Shown in pieces: positions 33,283 to 45,231 of a stretch of 64,000 nucleotides of DNA. The stretch's first letter is position 1. Each line of letters opens with the position of its first letter. A program made the position numbers and the translations under genes. The notes below the pieces were generated by a model. That model did not search any database. It saw only the letters and a list, made by a program, of their open reading frames with translations, and was not told the DNA's origin. This stretch comes from Labia minor (taxonomy: Eukaryota > Arthropoda > Insecta > Dermaptera > Spongiphoridae): contig OY720344.1 in the NCBI GenBank assembly GCA_963082975.1, positions 69,778,546 to 69,842,545 on the forward strand, in the 5' to 3' direction.

Positions 33283-34462
33283 TCTATATATATATAAAAA
33301 ATTTTGTCTGCACATTGCTCAGAAATTAAAATTTTTTGCATATCTTCGCGTTTCATGACCTCTAGAAACCAAAAATGACTCAAATAGCATTTCAATAAAA
33401 TTATTTATTCTAAAAGTTCTCATTTTAATTAATTTAATAAGATCATATTTAACTTAATTTTTATTTATTCTTTCTATATATTTGAATATTTCTTCTTTTC
33501 TTTTAAGGAAGGGAATTAACTATGATCTAAAAAAATTAATAAATGAACTTAATAATAAAAAAACAAATAAATCAATTAATTTAAATTAGTACTATTAATG
33601 AATGTATATATTGTTACATTATCTTTAGTTTTATACCGTTAATTTTTATAAATTCTCAAGTCTCTAACTTTGCATTTTTTCAAATTTCATTATAATTAAA
33701 AATATTCAATGAAAATCAAGCAATGAAAATAAAATATCAAAATGAAATGATCAAGAAATATTATACTCTATTTCTCTATTATAACATATACAATACTTAC
33801 GAACCATAGACGGAGAAAATATTAGGGGTTCAGGCCAAATAGATCAACATTAATTAAGATATTTTCATTATGACAGATATTAGAAAAAAACCGCGAATTC
33901 AATATTTCTGTTCACTAATTATTTGTAGACTTTAGTAAAACATACGTATGACTCAATAGATCCGGATAAACTTTTTCAAATTTTGATCTTCAAATTTGTC
34001 TTGAAGTTAGTAAAGAAAGAGTAAGATGCGGAAAATTGTAAAATATTAGGTTACCCAGACAACTTAAATATAATAAGAGATTCTGGAATTGCAATTACAT
34101 ATAGCCAGGAAAAATTAATGGAGGTAGGAAAAGAGATGGGGCACGTGACTAGAATGGGAGAGAAAAAAGATATTGGTGGGGAGACCGATTGGAAAACGTC
34201 CGCTTGGAAGACCAAGGACGCGTATGAAGGGACGTAAGAAAGATGGGACAAGGGCTCAGGATATGGACACTTGGAGAAATGTGGTTGCTGCGGCCAAGAA
34301 CTTTCGAGTACCGTTGAGCCACCTAGATAGATAGATATAACATATACAATAATAATATATATAATTAATTTACTGATTAAATTAAAATATATTTTAAATA
34401 AGAACACAAAAAGAAATTAATATTTTATGTAATATACTGATGGAAACAAAATGGATGAAAAC
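33283..34462 (+). mobile_element. Helitron copy B (family 2), 3' end lost
   Basis: TCTATATATATATAAAAAA after an A, then TGCACATTGCTCAGAA and TTTCATGACCTCTAGAA, as in copy A. Compared with A it has an internal deletion after GACCTCTAGAA. The stretch 33722-34462 appears identical to 22035-22775, including the LINE tail. It ends at ATGGATGAAAAC, where A continues to its hairpins but B runs into other sequence. Confidence 0.68.
34063..34340 (+). repeat. RTE LINE 3'-end fragment inside Helitron B
   Basis: Identical to the fragment at 22376-22652, with the same AGATAGATAGATAT tail. Confidence 0.75.
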
Positions 34463-34822
34463 TTAATATACAAAATACAAAATTTGAATATGTAGAAAAA
34501 TTGAATGTAATCTCGAAGGATAATAATATTTGAGAAGAATTTAAATCGAGGTTGCAATCGGGAAGCGTCTGTTATCATGCAGTAAAGAGGCTTATCTCAC
34601 ATCAAAATTATTATCAAAGGGAATCAAAATTAAAATATATAAAACAATTATTTTGCCTGTTGTATTATATGGGTGGGAGGCATGGTCTATGACCCTGGGA
34701 GATGAGAGTAGATTCAGAGTATTTGAGAATAGGATTCTTCCCAGCATTTATTGACCAAAGAAAGATGAGGTCACCGGGTAAAGGCGGAGACTGCATAACG
34801 AGGAATTGCTTGAAAAAGTTAT
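34463..34822 (+). pseudogene. RTE LINE ORF2 C-terminal fragment
   Basis: Between the two facing Helitron-derived arms lies RTE coding sequence. It reads SKLLSKGIKIKIYK, then TIILPVVLYGWEAWSMTLG, FRVFENRIL and PKKDEVTG, with RRLHNEEL at the end; two in-frame stops interrupt it. These segments match the conserved region after the RT domain in RTE-type ORF2 (usual wording YGCETW ... RRLHNEEL). No RT catalytic motif is present. Confidence 0.75.
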
Positions 34823-35516
34823 CATCCATTTTGTTTCAATCAGTATATTACATAAAACATTCATTTGTTTTTGTGTTCTTATTTAAAATATATTTTAATT
34901 TAATCAATAAATTAATTATATATTATTATTGTATATGTTATATCTATCTCTGAGGCTCCACGATACTCGAAAGTTCTTGGCCGCAACAACCACATTTTTC
35001 CAAGTGACCCTATCCGGAGCTATAACCATCTAACTCCTACCCTATCCCTTCCTACAATGTCCACCCATATTAAAAGCTTACGTGAAAATCTAATTATGAG
35101 ATCAAAATTAAAATTATTAATTCATATAATCTTAAAAATTAAAAGAGGTAATTTAGTCGTAATGTTGATATTTTCAGTGTGTTAAATAAGTTAAAAGGGC
35201 CAATATGATCAATTGAAATATTGTAAATATTAGAAAAATAAAAATAAAAATATAAATATACATTCTTTGTATTGTATTATTTGCGCTGCTGAATGATAAC
35301 ATGAAATAGATAGCGATAAAAATTATATCATATAATCAAATAGAGGTATGTAAGAATATTGTGATCCAATTTCGTCGAAATAGGTTCATCCAATTTTGAG
35401 TCTATAACGTTAGAATTTCCGGACAGACAAACATGAAAAATTCTCTTGGGTTCTAGAGGTCATGAAACGAAGATATGCAAAAATTTTTAAATTTTGAGCA
35501 ATGTACTGACAAAACC

Positions 35517-35555
<39 letters not shown>
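34823..35555 (-). mobile_element. Helitron copy C (family 2), inverted relative to copy B
   Basis: The start of this block (34823-35003) is the reverse complement of 34280-34460 with scattered mismatches, including the LINE tail. The far end (35340-35540) is the reverse complement of the family-2 5' region (CATGACCTCTAGAACCC, TGTCTGTCCGG). B and C are thus tail to tail with a 360-bp LINE insert between them. Confidence 0.65.
35518..35555 (+). repeat. (TA)n microsatellite at the Helitron C 5' end
   Basis: Expanded version of the TATATATA that begins family-2 Helitrons. Confidence 0.95.
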
Positions 35556-35557
<2 letters not shown>

Positions 35558-37158
35558 GTATTTTTTTAATAGTTTGGTTCTGACTATTTTAGTCATTATA
35601 AAATAGATATAATTTGTAAAAGTCTAATGAATCTAGAGGACTAGAAAAATTGTTATTGAGTGCCGTCTGCGGCCCAAAGATTACCATTTCTGTCTTAGAA
35701 GGAAGAGCGAGGAAGTTCACTTGGATAAATTAGAAGACCACTGGAGAAGAGGTTTATACTGCTTAACATTCATAAAAATTCAAAACAAATTTCGAATTTA
35801 TTATTTTAATCCTTTTCACATAAAATGTCATTAGAAGCTAAGATTGTTGAAAAGCCTTATTTCTGAATAATTAATGCCAGAAATTTGATTAATGGAATTG
35901 ATGTTTGGATTATAGAATTCATAAGCCAGACAATTCAATAAACAGATGTATAATTGAATTCAATGTAAAGAATATGTCTCATGTTAAATTAATAATTAAA
36001 TATGAATTTAGAAAAAAAATATTTATTTTTTTTATTTTAACATTCTAAGAGAAATAAATAAATAAATAAATAAATATTTAACATAATATAATAAATTTAA
36101 AATTAATGATTTAATTATTTAATCTCTAATATTGAAAATGTTTGGACTTTTTTCAAAAAAAATAAATTACAATTTACCTTTAGAATCTTATTTTTTCTGT
36201 TAGGTTTATTTTAATATAAAAAAATTAATTTATTTTTCATTTTAAATTAATTTTTGTAGATAAAATTAAAATCAACTGATTTTAATTTGATGAGATATGT
36301 ATATGAAACATTCTGATAACAAATCTCATTCGAATGATAATGATAAAAATTTCTTACGTCAATTATCATTAAGATAAAATGTCACTAGAAATGAAATATT
36401 CAAGTTGATATTGTAATAATTTTGATTTATTGTTTGATTTGTTGATTTAAAATTCATAAAAATATTAATTTTCTCTCTTTCTTTGAAGGGTATATGATAG
36501 CGTTTTAATTGCATAAATACATTTTTATAATATAGTATAAGTCAAATAATTAATAAAATTAAATAAAAAAAAAATAAAATATAATAAATTAAAATTAACA
36601 TAGAAGTGTATTATTTTGTTTACTCAAGTTCAAGGTTCCATACTTGGTGATTTCAATTGAAAGATTATTATAATTCAAAAAAAGTTTCAAATGATTACCT
36701 ATACTTTTTCATTACAACAAAGAAAATATAAAATGGTTGGTGAATGTGAATAAAGTGGAAAAATAAGAGGAAATCTATTATACTAATAAATGAAATGAAT
36801 GATTTCTTATTTTTTTTTTTTTATTCAGTATTCCGCAAATGCAAGAATTAATTCTTAATTGCTAAAGCGCAATGAAGCATTTAACTCATTTAAAATAATA
36901 TTGTAATTATAAAAACTTTTACAAATATCTTTCATCAATAGAGAAATTAATAAGAAAATATTTGACTTGGAATTTTATTTAAGATTTAAGTTAAAAATTT
37001 ATTATTAAAAAAATAGATAAATTATAAGAAAACATTTGTATTTGAATTTCGTTTAAGATATAAATTTATTATTAAAAAAACTGTAAAAGAAATAAAATGA
37101 TTTATACATTTTGATCTAGTTTACATTTATTATATGATATTTCAATATATATCAAATG
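35556..37158. other. AT-rich spacer
   Basis: A slightly GC-richer patch at 35650-35760 (GTGCCGTCTGCGGCCCAAAG) may be a transposon remnant; nothing else is seen. Confidence 0.5.
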
Positions 37159-37255
37159 TATAGTGACGGAAAATGGCAATGGTAATCCGCCTTCTCAACC
37201 GGTTGATTGTCCGACAACAGCGCCACCCTGGCGATTACTTTTTAACGTCACTATA
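37159..37255. mobile_element. 97-bp mini-MITE
   Basis: TATAGTGACG (37159-37168) and its exact reverse complement (37246-37255) bound a GC-richer interior with CTCAACCGGTTGATTG. The TA at each end may be the target duplication, as for mariner relatives. Confidence 0.55.
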
Positions 37256-38925
37256 ACGCTATATATAGTATATATTCATTTTTATAGAATATACTATATA
37301 CTATAGAAATGAATAATAAATAATAAAATATGGAGACTGTTGAAAAATATTCCTTTACTTGATAAATTAAAACATTTTCCTGTCTTTCTGCCTATTCTTT
37401 TTTTTTTTTTGATCTGAATAAATAAACAAACATTTATTATTAATTAATATTACTTTCCTTAATCAGTTAGTTTTTTTATTATTACTTTGAATTTTAAAAT
37501 AGTTACCAAAATGTTATAAATTAAAAATATAATATTTATATAAAATATATAATATTCTAGTGAAAGTGGTTAAATATATTAATATTTTCAACCACACTCA
37601 AATGAATTATGTGGTATTCTTTTAATATTAAATTAACATTATAAAACAAATTTAAAATAAATAAAAAAAAGGAATTTAAACACCTAAAAAACATTTAAGG
37701 AGAATGAATAATTGAGGAGAAAAGTCTACTGGGAAGTTTAAAGTAAACGGAAAAATTTATGAATTTTGAATGGGCGACGAACTCACAAAATAGAAAGACA
37801 CTTGAGAAATTAATAATATATCTATCTAGTGAACTTCGTAGCTCTTGGATGCAGCAACTTATTGGGAAATAAGAAATAAATCCATCCAATTCCCTCACTA
37901 TATATTACCCTATAAACAATTTATTTTCTAGCCTTTCCTCACCCATTCGAGCCACATTTCCAGCGAGTAATTAATTAAAATCGTTACTTTAAATTATTTT
38001 TGTTAATCAGCAATCTAGTATTAAAGTTTTCTGTAATTTAATTAAAACATTATATAACATAATTGTAATAAAAGAATAACAAATAAATTTAATTTTAGAC
38101 ATGTTCTTTTGAAAATCTTTTCTTAAAATAAATATATATATTTAATAATTTAATATGACAATTTGCTACAAATTTAACGTCCTTGTTATGTTGATTACAT
38201 TAGACCACGTCAAATGTCCATGAGCTGAAGATATTGATTCCTCAAGGTTTTCATTTTCGGTCGTGTCGTTTCTGCATTTAACTCATTTGTAGCAAGTGTA
38301 ATTAAATGTAGTGCATAAATAAAAATAGAGATAGAAATTTTGGCTAAAAAATTACCATATTTATTCAAAAAATAGAAAAATGACGATTCATTGATTTTCT
38401 TAATTTATTGTATTATTTATTTTTACATAAAAAAAAATGTTATAAATTTATTAATTTCTTTAAGGTTATTTCTTTTCTATTTATATCTAAAACTTATTTT
38501 TATTTTTACAGAATTCGTGTAATGAATTAATTAGAAATGATATGTGATAATCAATTCATTTTTTCTAATTATATAAGAGTCAACAATATAAATATTTTAT
38601 AACCTAATCTATTTTCTATCAATTTTTTATTTTTCTAAATTAAAACTCTTAGACACAAATTTTAGAAAACATTAAAAAAAAATAAATTATACAGTAATTA
38701 AATATAATTAAATAATATAATAATTAGTAATTCGATATTATTTATTTTAAAATAATATTCGTAATTTCATTAGAATTTTTTAATATTTATATAATTTTAT
38801 TTTGATGCGGTTTTTTTTCATTTAAGCTTGTTTATTTAATAGAATTTTAACCGTAAGCTGAATTATGTTGAATTTAAAAATGCGATCATAAGTGTGGAAG
38901 CATTCCAATTTGGAATAGAAAAAAT
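37256..38925. other. AT-rich spacer with an old LINE tail
   Basis: Only the LINE fragment at 37815-37960 was recognised. Confidence 0.5.
37815..37960 (-). repeat. Diverged RTE LINE 3' end
   Basis: On the minus strand: GNVARMGEERLENK-like coding sequence, then TTGCTGCATCCAAGAGC and CTAGATAGATAT, matching the LINE tails elsewhere but far more diverged. Confidence 0.6.
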
Positions 38926-39075
38926 CTGGAGTGTCTCCACTCGACTATCTCGCAAATTTGAATTAGATTAATTAGTTAATATTTATTAAACCAGTGTGTG
39001 TTTGGCTCTTTGTTGATGGCACCACGACACGTGCTGGCGTGTGATTTGCAGTGTTAAGTTAATTCAGGTATTGTT
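38926..39075 (+). mobile_element. HINE/DINE-like element, copy 3 (5' part)
   Basis: CTGGAGTGTCTCCACTCGAC through the TTTGGCTCTTTGTTGATGGC block shared with copy 1 (26790-26870). The 3' hairpin is missing. Confidence 0.55.
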
Positions 39076-39632
39076 TTAATTTTAATATGTAGATATATAG
39101 GAGAGAGAAGAGTACTGCCAAAATTTTAAAAAAGATATCTTCTAAATGTCCATGAGGAGTCACAAATGATTGTTTCATCACTAAAAATTGTTTTTAATGT
39201 TGATATTAATTATAACCTACCTTCCAAATTTGGCTTAAATTTCACTTTAAATTTACTTATGCTGTGGGAAATGTATTATTGTGACCTTAGTAGGTAAAGA
39301 AATACTCATGTCCTTGATTTCCTTACTTTTACTTATACACTAAATGAAAATTTAATATTATAATTAAGATTAATGAGTGATATATCCCATTGTTGAGAGG
39401 GCGGCCAAACGGACATTTGTACGGGGCGGAATTTTGCCAATGAATGTAATAATTTTTTTATTAATAACCCAAAAGTAATTTGTGTCATGATATAGTCTTA
39501 TTAAATAAGATTTTTTTTTAAATTTTTGTTAAAATTAAAAACCATTTAAATTTTATCCTAAATAAAAGGTATATTCGTATATATATGTAAATGTTATAGA
39601 GAGGGGGCATTAATAAATCTTACCAAATACAA

Positions 39633-39795
39633 CAGAGGTTCTTAAACATTTTGAAATTGGTACCACAGAAATTTCCATCAAAAGGTTCAGCTGACACTAA
39701 AATGATTTCGTTATTAAAAGTAACTATACGGCAAGTATCACCTTCAAATTATAAGGTGCCACATGTGGTACATGTTCACAGTTAGAGAACCTCAG
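39633..39795. mobile_element. hAT-type MITE, 163 bp, exact 8-bp TSD
   Basis: Flanked by AAATACAA on both sides (39625-39632, 39796-39803). Ends CAGAGGTTCTTAAAC and GTTAGAGAACCTCAG are imperfect inverted repeats. Confidence 0.82.
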
Positions 39796-39888
39796 AAATA
39801 CAATATACAATCAAAACTTTCTATAAAGTTTATATATAATATATTTGTAAAAAAAAATATATATAATCTATTTATATATTTTATTTGA

Positions 39889-40037
39889 AAAAGTTATTTC
39901 CGGATTTAAGTGTCGACGTTTCGGCGACCACCTCTTAAAAATGTCACCAAAATGCAAGCCGAATCTCTTGAAAATGACGCCAAAAAATAGACTCAAATCT
40001 CACAAAAGCACGTGCAAATTATCCCGAAATAACTTTT
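39889..40037. mobile_element. Candidate MITE
   Basis: AAAAGTTATTTC (39889-39900) and its reverse complement (40026-40037) bound a GC-richer interior with GTCGACGTTTCGGCGACC. No clear TSD. Confidence 0.4.
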
Positions 40038-40091
40038 CTTAATTAAAATTTTCACGGAATACTAAAAGAAACATATTATATTTTTATATTA

Positions 40092-40560
40092 TCTTATCTT
40101 ATTATGCTAGCAAAAATTGTATATATCTATCTATCTATATATATTGGTTCTCAAAAACCGCTCTAACGATTTTTTTCAAATTCACACTAGATATCTTATC
40201 TTATTATGCTAGCAAAAATTGTATATATCTATCTATCTATATATATTGGTTCTCAAAAACCGCTCTAACGATTTTTTTCAAATTCACACTAGATATAGTA
40301 TTTATAAAGAAAAATTGAGTTTTATTGATCACATCTCTTGAAACATACAGCTTCATTATTAATTTCTTAATTGAAAATTATATATGGAAAACGTCAAAAT
40401 TGGCATCCATTTTTATTTTTTAACTGAAATTGTATTAATATTTTTTTTATATTTAAAATATTTTAAAATTTATTATTTAATTTCGAAATAAAATTAAAAA
40501 TATTTATTTTTAATAAAATATATATAGATATTTATTAATCTCTCTCAAAAAAAAAAAAAA
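40092..40560 (+). mobile_element. Helitron family 3 with duplicated 5' end
   Basis: TCTTATCTTATTATGCTAGC begins at 40092 after an A, and the first 102 bases are repeated exactly at 40194. The second unit continues into the body shared with 5529-5895. The 3' end is uncertain; a tRNA-like block follows at 40625. Confidence 0.6.
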
Positions 40561-40624
40561 AAGTAAAAAAAATCAAATACTGCCTGCTAAGACAGTAAAA
40601 AAATGACAATTTTTTATCTAAATA

Positions 40625-40690
40625 TATATAGTCCAGAGGTTAGAGTGATGTTTTAACGAGTGGATTTCGTCGGTTCGAAACTCGCCGGGT
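40625..40690 (+). repeat. tRNA-like sequence (pol III head) next to Helitron family 3
   Basis: TAGTCCAGAGGTTAGAGTG resembles an A box with D-arm, and GGTTCGAAACTCG is a good B box 40 bases on. An acceptor stem is not convincing, so this is likely a SINE head rather than a working tRNA. Confidence 0.45.
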
Positions 40691-41091
40691 GAATCGTTAT
40701 TTAAAAATGAAAATAATGATTTTGTTATTTTTTTTTTCTTTTTATCTATTGTTTACTTTTTAATAAATTACTATTTTATATTTATTTATTCATTGTTCTT
40801 TTATTAATTAAGTTTTAGATAGTAATATAATTTTTAATATTTTTTTAATAAAATATTATTTAATATATTTATTAATATTATTTTATTTATTATTATTGAG
40901 TACCCGAAGTTCCATTCATTTTAATCAGATTGATGCAATGATGCAACAGTTAATAATTGTAATATTGTAATAAATTTCTATCTTGAAAATTGTTACATAT
41001 TATTCAGGATATTTTAAAAACAATTTCTTTCTTTAATTAATATTCATTTTTTCTATAAGTCAGATATATTTCCAAATATTAAATAATTTTT

Positions 41092-41582
41092 GAAGTGAAA
41101 ACTTCTTTAGCGGCGTTGAGCACTTTTGCGGGATGGGGAAAAAGTATAGAACTCGCGTGATCGTGACCAACACCATGAAGCTAGCACATTACGTCTGCTT
41201 TCAAATTTCTTATAACAGAGCGCGAAATTTGAATTGTCATTAGAACTGTTTTATAAATTATCTCTAACATATAAATATATATTTATTATGTAAAGTTCAT
41301 TTCATATATACATATATAATCAAAATTATACGAAATGAACTTCACATAATAAATATATATTTTATGTTAGAGATAAGAATTATAAAACAGTTCGTATTGC
41401 AATATTTTAAACAAAGTTGTGTATTTATATATATATAAATATAAGTTACAAATTTGTTTAAAATATATGTTTAAAATAATATATAAGTTATATATATATA
41501 CATGCATATGAAATTCATCTTTCTCGTGAAATAGCGCGAATTTCGTCTGTTTTAAAATTTCTTACGCAGAAGTTTTCACTTC
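41092..41582. mobile_element. TIR element with central 150-bp palindrome
   Basis: GAAGTGAAAACTTCT near 41094 and AGAAGTTTTCACTTC near 41565 form inverted ends. Inside, arms 41243-41310 and 41325-41392 are near-perfect reverse complements with a short loop (around TACATATATAATC). Direct copies of about 80 bp flank the element region (40893-40975 and 41751-41830, with TTCATTTTAATCAGATTGATG). Confidence 0.6.
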
Positions 41583-41859
41583 TGTCGGCCAGTCCCACGA
41601 CTGCCAATTTTGCTTTTTTAATTCCGAAAAGCTGCAAAGCACGTTTTTTTGTCTTTAGTTTGTTTTATAACCACTTGGGGCGCTAAACAGTTTTTCAAAA
41701 AAACACTATAGAAAAAAATATATGTACCTATATATTATATATTTATGTATTATTGAGGAGCACAAGTTCATTCATTTTAATCAGATTGATGCAAATGTGT
41801 AACATTTAATAATTGTAATAAATAATTAAAGAATTGTATATCAATATTTTTTAAAGTGT

Positions 41860-41965
41860 AGAGCGAGAGCTCGGTGTCTCAGGTATTAATATTACCAGCC
41901 AAATCCAATAATAATGAATCATTTTTTTTAACTTAAGTACCGAGCCGAGGCTCGGGGTCCCGGTA
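41860..41965 (+). repeat. GC-rich hairpin pair
   Basis: Two related GC-rich stretches, GAGCGAGAGCTCGGTGTCTC (41861-41880) and one at 41938-41965 with a perfect CCGAGCC-GA-GGCTCGG stem. They could be a transposon 3' structure; not assigned. Confidence 0.4.
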
Positions 41966-42779
41966 TTTATATATATGTTAGAAAATTTCGTAAATTAAAG
42001 TAAAATACATACTTATAACTTAGAAATCTCAGTTTAGAGATATAAATATATGTACATGGATATTCTATTTTTTTAAAAAACATGTTTACCTGTTTCAAAA
42101 TAAATTTGTTATTTTCTTTTGAAGTGTCACATATGCTATATTTTTCATATATATAAATTATAATTATAAATTTATTTAAACATTCGTTTATTCAATTATA
42201 CTTATCTTTCTCTGTTTGTTTAAAATAACAATCGGAAATTCATGGTGAATCATCAATCCAGTTCGTGAGTGAATACTACTGATTACTTAGATATTAAAAA
42301 AAAATAATATATTTAATAGATATCGTTAAAATATGCATATTATAAAATATATGATAAATCATAAACATTAATCTGCAAGTCATTTAAATTACTAACAGTG
42401 AAGTTTTTTAAAGAGTTATATTAAATTAAACAATTTAGTAATTGATACAATTTATTTATTTTTCTTTTATTCAGAACTAGAACACTTTTTACTACCTACT
42501 TCTATTATCACCTACCTATAAGGATTTATGGTATTTATGTTATATTCTTTGCGTCACAAAAATTCAAAGAAAATAAATGCATTTAGATCTTATTGTTAAA
42601 TGATTTGAAATTTGAGGAATTCACACACGTTGAAAATAACTTCAAGGGATGAAGTTGTATTAAATATTAAAGAACAATTCAAGAAATACAAAGGATATAT
42701 ATATATTTGTAATTTATATAAATCTATTATATAAATAAATATGATTAATTGAAATCGATGTAGGTATAAAGCACACAGA

Positions 42780-43037
42780 TCAAAGCAACCGCGGGACAAG
42801 TGAAAGTTTCGAGATTTTGTTGACGTTGTAGACGCTGCAGAATCTCAAATCGCACAGACCGTGACCTCCTTTTGTCTTACGTTGCGAAAACAGATTAACA
42901 CTACCACTAAGATCTATACCGGCTTTTCCAGCACTTGTTCGTATCATTGATACTGATAAATATATAATAAATAAATAAAATAAACTCATTATAACTAAAA
43001 TTCTATTGAATATATAGGAGTCAAGATAATTGGACAT
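42780..43037 (-). CDS. Hypothetical small secreted peptide (85 aa), uncertain
   Basis: The frame starts MSNYLDSYIFNRI, has a hydrophobic core (ILVIMSLFYLFIIYLSVSMI) that could be a signal peptide, and then a polar stretch with a basic site (SQRKTK) and one Cys pair spaced C-x4-C (CDLRFC). Its 3' half (42780-42950) is much less AT-rich than the surroundings, which favours coding or an exon. Alternatively TTTATCAG near 42957 is a splice acceptor and only the GC-richer part is coding. No family is recognised; a neuropeptide-type precursor is a speculation based only on signal peptide, basic site and Cys spacing. Confidence 0.25.
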   Translation of the reverse strand: MSNYLDSYIFNRILVIMSLFYLFIIYLSVSMIRTSAGKAGIDLSGSVNLFSQRKTKGGHGLCDLRFCSVYNVNKISKLSLVPRLL

Positions 43038-45191
43038 GTATCAGGTATGAAAAAAATATCAATTATTTATGCAATATTTTGTAAATATATATATATAATT
43101 TTTTAATATAGTATACTATATTTAAGATACAACTAAAATAAAATTTTAAATATATGTACGTTATAATTTAAATACAATCTTATTATCTTACTCTTTGAGG
43201 TAGTTTAACTGATTCTAAAATTAATTTATATATAAACAGCAGAAAAAGATTTACAACTGAAATAGAAAAATTATTCTCTAATTTTATCTTAACTCTTTCT
43301 ACATTAATTATGATTATATTGAAAATTTTAGTAAAGTAAATTAATTTTAAAAATTATTTGACAGTAACTGAGGGGATGAATTTCCTGAATGATTAGTCAT
43401 GAATGATATATTAATCATAATAAATATCATTTGAACAGAAAATAAAACTAAATGTGCAATATAAAAGTAACTCATTCATGAAATAATCCCCGTGATTAAG
43501 AATTAGTTTTTAATCTAAATATTTAATATTTATATTTATAAATAAAAATCTTATAGAAAAATTATACGTTTATTGGAAATAAAATTTATTTTAATAAAGT
43601 TATCTTATATTAATCTTAATATGAATAAGTTGTAGTGTAAATTTATGAACATTATTGCACATATTTATTGGATCTTATTGATTAATGAATATATTAATCT
43701 CTATTTCCCCTACTTTCAAATACTCATGAATAATTGTTTAGAAAATTACCTCATAATATACTATGATATATTATATTATTGGACATGTATTTCCAATTCA
43801 CCACGAGGGCCTTGAGAGAGTTCAATCACCGATATTGATAAATTCTCTAAATTTTATCTGATATGATTGAAATGTGTCGGAGAATAAGACAATGTTATTA
43901 TCACCCATTTCTCCCAAAAAATACAAAAACATTTGCATTATTGCTAGAAATGAAATGATCGGATCTAAATGATTCGATTAATAAATATGAAAGAAATAAA
44001 ATTAAAATGAATTCATATTTTATTATAAAAACAAAACTAATTTAAAACTTTTTATTAACTAAAGATAATAATTTTGATAAAGCACTTTTATTATCTAATT
44101 AAAAGTGTATTTATTCTATTTTGATAATATTCCCATTTATTTCTCAACCCCTTATTAGTATTATCTGAAATTGGATTAAATTAAATCTTGCTTAAAAAAA
44201 TATGTTCTGCTAAATGAAATTGACCTTCGTTCCTAGTAAATATTCCTTATATTTATCCTATTATATGATTCCCACAATGTAAAGAAGCAGTAACATAAAT
44301 CACTTGAACAAACTATTAATGAATAGTACAATTTTCCATTTTAATAATAGGAAAAATTTATTATGATTATTTGAAATAGGAATTGTTCTTTATTTTTATT
44401 AGAAATAGAAATAAATTATTATTGAAAATATATGTATTAACAAAAGAATTTCTCAATGAATAACATATAGTAGAAAAATTTAATTATATAATTAATACAA
44501 ATTTAATTTTTTAAATATAAAAGCTTAATGATATTGAAATAAAAAATCAATTCTTAAAAAAAAAATAAATTACCCAATTAAAAGATAATATCAACTTAAT
44601 AAAATAATATCTCAATATTTTATGTAATTGTAAAATACCAAAGTATCTATCAAAAAAACGTTATATCATATATTATCTTCACTCAAAGAAATTCTTAAAA
44701 AAAATAGAATAAAATATTAAGATTTAAATAAACTAATGATATTCAATTTGGTTCTTATTAAAAGGGCAAATTAAAAAAACAAAAAAAAAAATAAACATAA
44801 CCATTTTAGTTATTTAAATTATGTATAATTCAAATGAATGGATAAATAATGATGTTTAAGGATTCCAAATTAAAAAAAGGCATACAAGAAAATAACATAA
44901 AATAAAGAAAAATAGGCATGTAATAAAATAAAATAATGAATTTAATTTATAATAATAATAAATGATTCTTTACTAAACTGTAATATTAAAACAGTACTTG
45001 AGTTGGATAATTTTTAACTAGATTATACTTAATGCTTCCTTTTTTTTTAAAATAAAGAAATAATATAATACATAATAATATAATACACGGCATGCATTGA
45101 AAAGGAATTAAGCATCAAAGAAGGCTTTAAGTAAAATCTAAGTTAAATCAATTTTTCATTAATATAACAATTAACATACCTACCCTTTTCC

Positions 45192-45231
<40 letters not shown>

